Shown here: in pieces, positions 14,001 to 26,000 of the stretch
Numbering within the stretch: position 1 is the stretch's first letter
Layout of the letters: the number at the start of each line of letters is the position of its first letter
From: Gordionus sp. m RMFG-2023
Lineage: Eukaryota > Nematomorpha > Gordioida > Chordodea > Parachordodidae
Direction: 5' to 3'
NCBI RefSeq assembly: GCF_954871325.1
Contig: NC_088775.1
Location: 13,865,561 to 13,929,560 of the forward strand
Length of the DNA: 64,000 bases
The notes under the pieces: model-generated
Database searches by the model: none
Told to the model about the DNA's origin: nothing
The model's input: the letters and a program-made list of their open reading frames with translations, nothing else
Translations under genes and position numbers: made by a program

Positions 14001-17000
14001 ATTTAATAAAATGGCCGGAAATTGAAAAAAAAATTTTTTTTTATCTAAAAGTAGAATCTTTGTACGTAATTTTGATATTAAATTTGTTATTTACAATTAG
14101 ATAGTTTTTAAGATATGCTTAATTGAATGAAGGCAGATAATGGTAAAAATACGTCATTTTTGCCACTTTGAACCCTAATATCTCCAAAAATATAAATGTT
14201 ACGAGGCTAAAATTTTGGCTATTTCTTAACTACACTAACCTTTCTTTGCTTACTAAATTTTAAAAAAATCGAATGGGGTCGGCCGAAAATCTCATTTTTT
14301 TTGCTCATTTGACATGGAATGACCCATTAATGCTTTTTCATCCATCTTATCCTCCATTATACAATTACTTTCTTCTCCCATACCTAATCTCGATAATACA
14401 TCTGGTAAATGATTTTCTTTACCCTGTCGATATTTCAATTCTATATCAAAGCTACCTACTAACAATAGCCACCTCTGAAGCCTCAGCGACATCATCAGCT
14501 CCTTGTTATTTTTCTTAAACAAATGTATCAATGGTTTATGATCAGTATACATTACAAATCTCCTTCCAATCAAATATTCCCTACATTTCGTCAAACCAAA
14601 AATAACCGCCAACGCTTCTTGCTCTATTACCGAATATCTTGTTTCTACTTCTCTAAATACTCTCGAGAAAAATATTACCGGTCTTTCCATACCCTCTATC
14701 AAATGCAATAAAGCTCCTCCCACTCCTTTACTAGAAGCATCCACAGCCACAATCACTTCCAATTCACTATTAAAACCCACTAACACAGGTTCTTTACTAA
14801 TTTGTAATTTCAACCATTCAAACGCTAATTCTTGTTCCTTTTGCCATTCAAAAGATACATTTTTCCGTAATAACTCATATACTCATATAAGGGAGCTGCT
14901 ATCCTTGCAAAATCTTCAATAAATCTATGGTAATAATTTACCATTCCCATAAACGATTGAATTTCTGCCTTATTCATCGGCTTTCTCATATTCACAATAC
15001 TTATCAAATTTTTCTCCAACGGTTTTACCTCTATTCCATTTATTTTATGTCTCAAATATATAACTTCGGTAACTCCCATAACACTTTTTTCGCTACTCGC
15101 ACGCAATCCTTTAACTTTTATTCGTTCAAAAACCTCTTCCAACCTTCGATTATGTTGTTCTACCGTTATTCCTGTAATCAATACATCATCCATATAATAA
15201 AAAAACACTTCTAACCCTTGAAAAACCGCGGCCATTGTTCTTTAAAAAATCGGGGCCGAAACACTTAATCCAAATGGCAATCTACAAAACATAAGCAATC
15301 CTTTAAACGTCGTTATGGTTAACAATTTCCTCGTAGATTCTTTCATAGGTAACTGCAAATATGCACATGAAAAATCTATTTTTGAAAAATACTTCGCCCC
15401 TTTCAAATTCGCTAAAATTTCTTCAATTCTCGGTAACGGATACTTTACTTCCACAACCCACGGATTTAAAGTTACTCTAAAATCCGCACAAATTCTTAAC
15501 TTGCCATTAGCCTTCCTTATTGGAACTAATGGAGTTGCCCATTCGCTATATCCAATGGGACAAATTTTATCTAATTCCCTTTCCATTTCTGCTCTCCACT
15601 CAAAAGGCACTCTACGAACAGCACAATATTGTGGAATATATCCTTTCAAACGTATATCTACTTCATAATCTATTAAACGTCTTAATTTTTCATCAAAAAT
15701 TTCTTTATATTTATTTACCAAATCTCTAACCGACTCCTTTAAAATTCCTAAATCAAGACTTACATCAATTTCTTCTATTATTACCATCAATTTTTTTTCT
15801 CACCAATTTCACCTGAAAATTTTGTGATACAGGCAATTTTTCCCTCTCTAAATTCGAATCTTTATAAATTTCATCACTTCTTACATAACTATTCTCTAGT
15901 CCCGATTTCTCTAAAATCATCTTTTCGTTTATCTCAAAATTAAAATTCTCATCATTTCTTTCCGTAATATTATCCATTTCCACATCAACAGAAATATTAC
16001 CAATATCCAAATCAATATTTTCCTCAATTCCTGAATCATCTATTATACCTATTTCATTTTTATTATTCACACAATTAGCTTCCTCCTGACCCAATTTTTC
16101 ATTTATAATTATTTTATTTTCCTGAATCTCCTCAAAATTATTTACCAAATTTTTATTTTTATCCCACCTTGATATTTTATTCTCTAAATTTTCTTTTTTT
16201 GTATTATCACCAATTTCCTGATTATCAATCTTTATATTTTCAACTTTAATTTTCTCCAAAATCAAATTTTTTTAAAATTCATTTTCCATTTTTTTGATAT
16301 CCATTTCTTTTACCGAAATCTCTGGTATTCTAATATTTTCATTATTTTTATTTTTCCCTTGAAACATATTCCAAAAATTATTTTCTAATCCAAACTTTGA
16401 TATCTAAGACCATCCCATAATAGCACCAATTTTTTCTTTTAATACCCACAAATCCAAATATATTATTTCTTCATTTACCAAAACCGGTAAATTAACCCTT
16501 CCCACTACCATAACTTCAGATCCATTTAATTGTTTTATTCTCATTTTATCCTTAATTATAAATTTATCCGGCAATAATTCGTGAAATTCCTCGTATCCCA
16601 GAACCGAAATTGTTGCCCCGGTATCTAATAACATCCAAATTTCTTTATTTCCTATATTGATTTTAACCCTTGGACTGATCATAATTCCTACTATCTTTCA
16701 AATTAAAGATAGGTAAATTACATATTTGATTCCCTTGTGTTACATTTACTAACATATTTTTATAAACCCCATAATTTTCATTTTCAATCACTCCATTCTC
16801 CATTTTTATTTTATTATCATTTATTGAACTTGTAAACATTACTTTATTTATCTGATCCTCTGTATTTTTTGATGTAACTCCTCCTAATGTCTTTATTTTG
16901 CTATCATACAGTCATTCTACTGTACAATCCCTTGCATAATGCCCAATATTACGACATTTATAACAAGTTATATCTCTATTATTTCTTTTAAATGTATTTT

Positions 17001-20000
17001 TCTGTTCACTTTCTACGTATTCCACTGCTGGAAACGCTTTGGAAATACCTTGTTCATTTTTATAACATTTATCTTTAGTATGTCCCAAATTACCACAATT
17101 TTCACAAGAAATTACATTTTTTTGTTTCCCATTTACTAATTTATACGCCGGAACGTAACATTCTTCCGCATTATGTCCTTTATTTCCACATCTTTTACAT
17201 ATTTCGGTAATATTTCTGGATTTACTCTGGCATTCCATTCTCTACTTAAATGCCCATATTTTCCACAATTATAACATTCTTTTTGACTTTTATTATTATT
17301 AACATTAAATTCATGCCCTTGTGTAATTTTACTTTCTAATTCTTAAATTTTTTAAGCATTTCTTTCCTTTCCTCTTCTTTATTTTCCTTTTCTAAAATTT
17401 CTTTTTCAATTTTCTTTTTTTTAATATTTTCAATTTCTATTTCCTTTAATACTCTATTTTTTATCAAATTTATTATTCCAATTTCATTATTTCCAAATTT
17501 CGATTTTCCATTTTCACTTTTCTTTCTTCTTTTTCAGATTCTTTAACGAAATCTGGTCTATTAAAATTACCAGGGTTGGCAAGTCGGTCAATTGACCAGT
17601 CAAATTCAGTCAATTGACCGGTCAATTGACCGGAGGAGTATTTGACCTGTCAAATACGGTCAAATACTCTAAAAAATTTAAAGGAAAAATAAATTAAAAA
17701 TATGTTTAAAAAAGGGAAAAAAGATGTAAATACATGTGATCAGAATGTTTGCTTATTTTTCGGGTCCACAATATCAAGAGGAGAACTCACTAGTAGTGTA
17801 ATTAATGAAGTATGTGATATAATTCAAGAATTAGCTATTTTACAAGGTAGTGATGACCAAAATATTTTAAGTGATATAATTAATTTCAGAAGCAAAAACA
17901 GCATGTTTAATATAGCAAAATATGTGGAAAGTAGTAATTTCCAGAAACAATCAATTCCGACCTCAAGTTAATAGATTAAACTTTGTCTACCCTGCCCATT
18001 AAGAGACTAACAATTCCTAGTTCTACTTCTTCTTTAGAAAGAAATAGGTCGATTTGGGTTAATATTCTTATGAAAATAGAAATCGATTTAAGATCTAAGA
18101 TATCAGGAAAATTGTTTAATAAATATTAAAGAAAATGATAATATTGAATATGAATCAGAACAAGACTCTGATACAGATAGCTACACGTTAGTTATTGAAT
18201 GAATTTAAAAAATTAATATTATAGATTCATTTTACTATTATATTCAAAATAAAGTTAATATTAACTTTAAAAAAATATATTTGAATTTGACCACATTTGA
18301 CCGTATTTGGCCGGTCAAATATCGGTCAATTGACCGAAACGTATTTGACCGGTCAAATGCACAACCCTGAAAATTACTTTCAAATTTTCTCTTTTCAGAA
18401 TCGCTAAAAATATCCGTTTTCAATATTCTTTTTTTTTTCATCATCATTTTCCATTACATATATTTCCTTAAAAAAATTTTCCATTTTTTTTTGAAATTTT
18501 TCTATTTTTTCTTCTTCTATTTGTTTTAAACACCTTATCCTATTTGATTCTTTATTTACACTTTTTCTATACCATAAATAACCCGCAACCCATACAATTA
18601 TTATTACAATTGTACTCGAATATATTTCTCCTTGTGCAAAATCTTTAAACTCAAAATAATTTTTAGTTGTAATTATTTTTCTATTCCACATTTTTTTTAA
18701 AATTTTTTTAAACTATTTTAACACTATTTATTTTCTCAATTTCAATTTTTATATTATAGCAAGCTTATTAATAATTTTATTAAAATTTTTTTACTATTTT
18801 AAAAGAAAAACAATAAATTATAACTATAATTATTAATATTATCAATAAACAATTCATAGAATTTATCTTAAAAAAATAATTTTACCTTTCTTTCCAATTT
18901 TTCCTTTTTTTTAAAAAATACTTTTTGGCCTTTTATGTATAAAATGGTAGTCAATGGTTTTTTTCGCTTAACCTATTTACAAAGTAGGTATCTTAAAATA
19001 GTCACGGCATCACTGTGGTGATCTCTATATGCTTAGTGGTAAGACTTACGGACTTTTAGTTAAGAAAAACAACGTACACAAATTTTCTTGTAAAAATGTT
19101 TTATTTCTTTCAATTTCAGTACAAAAAAAATATATTTTTTATAAACGCGAAGAATGAATACAATAATTAATTTTTCTTTTCTTTTTTTACATAAACTTTT
19201 TCAAAAATATCAATAATACCAAATCAATATATATTTTTCTCTACACTTTTCATCAATAACCTAATTTCAACACAAAAATCAATACATTTTTACATCATAT
19301 CACAACAGCCTGTCCCAGATTAAAAATATTTTTTGGTCTGACCCAGAATTTTTAAAAAATGGAATTTTCGGCCTGGCCCAGATGTATAAAATTTTTCCGA
19401 TAAAATGGTTTTGAAACGATATGGGAATTAACAGATGTGAATGAATGTGATATAATTTAATTATACATATTTATTTTATATAATATCTCGATTTAAAATA
19501 TTCGGACCAGCCCTGCTTTATAAAATTTTCATCCAGGCCCGAGTATTTAAAAACATTCTTTTTAGGCCCAGTCTGGGTTTATTATTTTAAAAGGGCCATA
19601 TTTTAAAACATGGGTCTGCAGGTCTCTGATTAGGATGCAAATATAAAAGCTAGGTTAGCTATGCTTTAACAGATGTTGTGTGTAGATTTAAATATTATTT
19701 TATTGGCCATTTATATATTAGATTAGCCTATTTAAAATATTGTCCAGTCAATATTAAAATAGATAATTCCAAAGCTTTTTTGTAGCAGACGGATGGCATT
19801 CTGTCTTCTAACTACAATGCAATTTCGATAAAATTATTTAAATTTAATTATACAGCCACTTAAACTCACCCCCGAGGTTATAGTATCAGCTATTAAAATT
19901 ATATCCGAAACATACCATAATCTCAGTGAGTGGAACTGCATCCAGGAGCTGCTTAAATTGGGCGTGATTCCTTTGCTACTTAAACTTATTTTATTGGTAG

Positions 20001-23000
20001 GGGAATGGGCGTTTCATGGCAGGTACAATTACTTTCATATCTTTTATATTAGATTATATTATTTCATTCTTGTTAGAATATTTATTTGTCTTAAAAGCAC
20101 CCAGAGACCTACATAGCCGGCCCGGGTATTTTAATATTTTAAATATACCCAGGCCAGATCTCAAAATATTTTTTCAAAAATATTGCGACAAGCCTAAAAA
20201 ATTTTTTTAAAAAATCTGGCCGGGCCTAAAAATATAAAATCTGGGTTGGGCTGAAAAATAATCATGAAAAAAATTTGAGCCAGGCCAAAATTTAAAAAAA
20301 GTGCCAGACAAGGCTATGCCTATATTACTTCTGTAGGTCTCTGAAAGCACCCATACCCAGCCTTAATTTATGATAATCGATATTTTCATTTCTGTCACTT
20401 CTCAAATATATTTTTATATTATTATTATAGGAGTGAAATAGTTAGAAATGCTTTGGATATTTTAAAATACGCCACACTTCTTAATCCGATCACTCAGTCC
20501 CAGCTCTGCAAAACTCAGACTTTCCCATCTTGTAACACAAACATTTCTATAACTGCCCACCCCAGTGATAATCAAGACGCTACAACTGGTAAACAATATA
20601 TTATATATATATATACTATGCTAAAATATTAGAAGCATGCAGGCTAGTCCTGATATATCTGCCGGATCTTTTATTATAGGTCCTTAAACATTTTTAAAGG
20701 CGTGTTTATCAGAACCCTACAATTCGGCCTAAAGCTCAGCTGAACCTGAGAATTTTTAAAAAAGTAGGACAAGCTTGGGCCTAAAAACGATTAAGAATTT
20801 CGAGCCAGACGAATAGGACTCTAATGTTAATTTTAGATTTTGTCTAGGTCTTTAGACATTCTTTTAAGTCTTAGGTAATATTGATCATCCAGAAAATCTC
20901 TTATTTATAGTCAGTAAAGGTCACTGATCCCATATTGTACAACATGGAAAGGAAACACTTTTCAAATTAAACTATCAGTTGGATGCAGTTTGATAATTAG
21001 TGTTACACTATCCAGTTCATTCAGAATTTAATTAACCTGGTTAAGTTTTTTTTAAATCAGTTTTCGCGTTTGACCTTCTTTTTCCTACCCTTGGCTTTAC
21101 CTATGATAAATAAATTGTGAATAATATAATTAATTATTTTTTTGTCCCCAAAAGGTATATCTGTTCTTTTAGCATGTGCCGAAGCCTGCTTTGTCAACGA
21201 CTCTGAGGTGCAGAAAAGTGCACTTAACGTTATTGGTAATTGTCTCGACGCCAAAATCTTTTCTAACCCCAACACTTCTAGCACCATTTTAATAGACGAC
21301 ATGGGTAAAGCGGATAAGGTTTTCAAATAAACATACATTTTATTTATAATGATTATTTTTTTTTGGGGGGGGGGGGGTGGAATACATGTTCATCATGCCT
21401 AATTTTATAAACTTCACACATCTAATGATATTTATTATAATATGAACAAAAGTTTATTTGAAAGCCCTGTCATTAATAAAAGCTTGCAAAGTAACAAATG
21501 CTACGAGAAAAATGGCTGGTTTTATGTATAGAATATTAGTTCTGGACTTTAGTTTATTTTATGGTCGGTTTTATTATTATTTATTGATTTTTTGAATTAT
21601 TTTTTATGGTCCCCTAATTTATTTGATTTGGTATGTCTTTGGATAATTAATTATTATATTATAATGATATTTATACACATGTTTAAATTAGCCTTTTAAT
21701 ATTAACTTTTGACATGCCTCATTCAAGATAGTATTTTACAACGTGAATACTTATATTAATTTGAATTATTATTTTTTTATATAATGTCCAAAGGTGTTTT
21801 TCTAAAAAAGCTCGCACTTTTGTAAATGATAATATATTTACTATCCTTTGAGAAAAAATATGTATTAGTAGGGCAATCAGAATTGGAAGATGGACATTCA
21901 AAACAATGACGTTGTAAGTGAAATGAAGCGTTATCTCTGCTGCATCTTAATTTAATTAAAACACACATGAAAATAGTTTTCTATATCATCTAAATGTTTT
22001 TTTCTTGAGTTTTACTTAAATAATAATAACAACCAACCATAAAAAAATATATTAATACTATTATTTTTTGCTCAAAATTTTGAACAAAAAAACTTTTATA
22101 ATCACAAAATTGAAGATTTTTTTTAAAAAAAATTGTGATTTCGATTATGAAAGATTTTTTATGAATCACATAATATTTTTTTTACCCAGATTTCGAACAA
22201 AATCACATTCTCAAAAAAATATTTTTATTTAAAAAACAATAATCTTTTATTTTTAAGAGTAATTCAAACTTTGCTAATTATACTTTTATTTTGCTATAGT
22301 CATTTGTATCCCACAAACGTAGATCAATAAAAAGCGCTGAGGATGTTTTCAACAAGATATGGAGATGTATTCGTAACAACAACGGTTTAATGGTTTGATT
22401 TCAATATTTTTTAAAAAAATATTTATATCTCGACAGAAAAAATAATAATTTACAAAATATATATTTATTTTTTGTTTTTTATCAATTAAAAATTTTTTTT
22501 TTAATTGTTCCATAATATTTTTATAAATGAATGAAAAAAGGTTTTGTTAAATTTGCTCACCATCCGAACACCTATCACGGACGCCGACGAAATTCGTTAT
22601 CTAGCCTGCAAAGTTTAAAAAAATAAATAAATACATAATAGAACCCTCTTTTCGAAGTTCTGAATCTAGCCTGCCCAGAGTCTGGCAGGAGGGGTTGGTC
22701 TTGGACCTCTTCTAAGAACAGGTTGGTTCCTGACATTTTTACGAAACTTTAGAGAACCCACCAAGAGGTCTAATGCAGGACTTATTTTATGATATAAATT
22801 GGTTTAATGTTTATTATTTAATATCATTTACCCCCCCCCCTTCCTCGATTCATTTAGGCTCTTTGTGGCTTACTGAAAAGCGATACGGTTCTTCAGATCA
22901 TGTCCAAGTTACCCCTTTTTAATAATGGACAATTTCAACAATTGATGAAGGAACCCATTCTTCAAGACAACCTTTCAATTCATCTTCAATTTTGTCAATA

Positions 23001-26000
23001 TGCAAAGCAACTCATACAAACCATCAAGGGACAAAAGTATATTTCAAATAATATATGCATACCTAAAAAAAATGCGGATAATCAGGTTCATGTTTAAATC
23101 CTTGGTGATTATTATAAATAAAATTTATAAATTACCATAAATTATAACATACTCTAAAAAATAAAAAAATATTTGGGAACACAGACCAAATAGGAACAAA
23201 TTTACCGACAAATTATTGAACCTGGGTTATTTTTGGATATGAGAAGATTTGTATCTTATCGGTCCTAATTAGATTGTATTTGTAAAACTTCATATTTATC
23301 ATTTTAACACTGCTGTTGGGATGAAAACTTGTTAAAAAATTTAACCATGTTTATTTACAATTAACAAATTTATATCTAAAAAAAATACAGATCACCCTCA
23401 ATAATGGCCCATCTATCTTTGGATCAAATGTACAGGGCCAACGTAGTCGCCCAAACCAAGATCAGGTTCAGTAAGAAAGAACTACTTCATCTCATTTACA
23501 ATTACCTCATGGAACAAGGTTTTAAATCGGCCTCATCCGCTCTTTTCCAAGAAGCAAGGGATGTCTTGTTCTCCAGCAAAGAATCCTGTAAAACTCATTT
23601 ATATGTATTTGTTTTATGATAGATTTTTAAATGGGATATTAGGAATAGAAAATATATACAATGTTTAAGCTTTCTTTTACTTTTTTAAAAAAAGTTAATC
23701 TCTCCTTATAACATTACAAGAAAATACTATATTTTTTTTAACCTTAAAATTTAAGATAACGACGACATATACACTTACAGTGGTAATTCTATCAATAGCA
23801 CATTGACTCTATTAAACACTCCCATCGCCAATTCCTTCAAACACGATCATCAATCTACTTCCATATTCACGATTCGGGGGTTACCTTGTAAACACAGAGC
23901 TTTTCAAAATTATCCTGCCCTTAAACCTAGCTATAACGCATCTTCTCACAGTGAAAATAATGGTATGAATACTACAGAATCGCCTATTATTTCATCTACC
24001 AACTCTCTTCTGCTGGCTTCGCATTATAAGAAGAGTAAAAATGACAAAGTGTTTCAGAGTAATACCAATTTCAGAGATAAACATAATAATTTTGGGGAAA
24101 TTTGTATCACTCCCATCAAAGGTGTCGGAAGCAAGCCTAATTCAATACAGAGTGGTGGTAGTAGAAAGGACATTAAATGCAAAAGCAAGTGTAAGAATAA
24201 AAAAAATAGCAGTGATAATAACGGTATTGATCATCGATTCCAAGAATTTAAAAATAATTACAGTACCCCAAATAGCGGTATAAACTTAATGAGAGAAATA
24301 TCGCAGGTGGTAGATAGAAGCTTTGGTGGTACCTCACCTACCAAAAAGCTTAAAATGATTGTATCCAAGAATTCGCTTGTCTCGAATGACTCCTCTATAT
24401 CCGGTGGAAATAAACCTCATAGTACTAGTAAATTTAAAAAGGGTAATGCCTCTAATAACAGTAACAATGCTATACACGAACCAATGAATCCGACAGATAG
24501 TCAAAACCTTAATATCCATAACAACCCACTTCATCATTCCATGTCATCGCCCCCGCCACTTGAGCTCAACTTTAGTACCTCTTTAAATACGATCAATTCT
24601 AATTTGAACCAATCGGAACCCAAAAAGCCTAATTGGCAAAGGAGTAACAGCGTTTTCTACCAGCAGAGTCCTGCTCTCAGGTTTTTTAATGTTTATTTTT
24701 AAGGCTGAGCCGATCCATATATTTTTCATTGATCTGATCCCATATTGGTTCAAAACCTATCCGATATCGAACCGATATTTATATTGATTTTTTATCACCC
24801 CCCTTTGAACCAAATGTAATTAAAAAATCTATATTTTCTTTGCAAAATTGAATTATGCATTTTATTTAATTTTAATATTTTTATTTCAAAAAAATATATA
24901 TTTAATAATGTGTCCATTTTATTTATGAATTAGTAATATTTAATATATGAAATTATAATATATTAGATTTTTTAAATAAATATGAGAGCCTCTAGATTTT
25001 CTGGCAATAAGCTTCTACGATGTGGATTATCTATATCCCCTGTCATACTTAAGATAGACTCAGATCAAAAATTTACATGCAAGTTTTGACAAAGTTGGAT
25101 ATTTTCAGCATTAATTCTCCAATAGTCAATTGGATCTACATGGGATATAATATCAATTTTATTTGTATAAATCAGACATAAAATTAGCATTTTTAAAATA
25201 GTGAGTTTCATACAAACCCAACCTTTTTATGGGTTTGAAAAATAATAAGATGCCACCCAAACAAATGGGCCAATAATAATCCAACCAAGCAATACTAGAT
25301 AAAATATGTTATTATACCTATAATACCTAAAAAAAATACGAATCGAATCTGCATTATTTTTTACGTATAATGTGAATAATAAAATGATTATTTGGAAAAT
25401 TTTATTTAGCCATATTAAAAAAGATCGAATATTAATTTATTTTTTTAAAATTTAACTAGATAAAAGACAAACAAATTTTATTAGTAAGATAAAATAGAAG
25501 CATACATATATAGTATATTTATATATAATGTAGAAAAATCAATATAATATTCATATCAAGTAGAAGACCAATCTGACAACACCAATTTTTTATACACAAA
25601 GTTTTTCGGATTGTATCCTCTTTTAACGAAATTCTATATTTGGTAACCATATGCGCTCCAACAGAAAAGAGTCGCTCACATGGGGTTGAAGATCCTTGTA
25701 TTGATAATATGTCTCTCTTTGGGCAATAAGAAATTCCTACTGAGATAATGGCGATCTTTAATCTAGTGATCTACTTCGGGCCTAATTTTTCAAGCCCAAC
25801 CCGGCCTGAAATTTTTTAAATACAGAAATTAACTTTTATAATTACTCAAAATAAAAGACATATGTTATATGTCGTTTAGTTTCAATAAATAAAATCAAAT
25901 ATTTTTAAAAATAAAAAATTGATAAATTTAGATATATTTAAAAAAAATTTCCAAGGTCCTACCAGACCGGACCCAAATTTTTTTAAAATAGAATTATGGC

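Larger units (their letters stand above)
7064..14287 (-). mobile_element. 7.2-kb DNA transposon with TIRs of about 0.6 kb, inserted in the LTR element
   Basis: Termini TTCGGCCGACCCC (7064) and its inverse ending at 14287 start terminal inverted repeats that run to about 7665 and back to about 13668, with high identity. It sits exactly between the RNase H and integrase parts of the LTR element. No clear target duplication is visible. Inside are a transposase-like gene (8109-9195, minus), a decayed hAT-like piece (9276-10140), a minisatellite, and a LINE with a restriction-like endonuclease (about 10590-13560). Size and TIR length recall Polintons, but no polymerase B, integrase, protease or capsid gene was seen, so I treat it as a plain DNA transposon of unassigned class. 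Confidence 0.8.
3944..19307 (-). mobile_element. Ty3/gypsy-like LTR retrotransposon, broken, with nested insertions
   Basis: A fossil LTR element about 15.4 kb long including its insertions, in antisense to DCAF1. It has two LTRs starting TG and ending CA, and a 5-bp target duplication GCCTG (3939-3943 and 19308-19312). A purine-rich tract (minus strand GAAGGGGGTACA, about 4230-4245) abuts the left LTR. Parts on the minus strand: gag with several CCHC knuckles (about 17560-16912), aspartic protease with LLDTGATISVLG (16682-16404), reverse transcriptase with FYYMDD (15790-14825), RNase H (14813-14292), integrase with an HHCC zinc region (about 7060-6137). RT then RNase H then integrase is the Ty3/gypsy order. 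It is broken by two large insertions and several smaller lesions. The LTRs differ by a few percent by eye, so it is fairly young. Confidence 0.9.

Noticed and set aside
7064-14287. Polinton/Maverick reading of the 7.2-kb long-TIR element
   Set aside because: No polymerase B, retroviral-type integrase, protease, ATPase or capsid gene was recognised inside, and it is short for a Polinton.
20016-20210. A 64-codon plus-strand frame after exon 5
   Set aside because: It spans the intron and a MITE; no conserved sequence.
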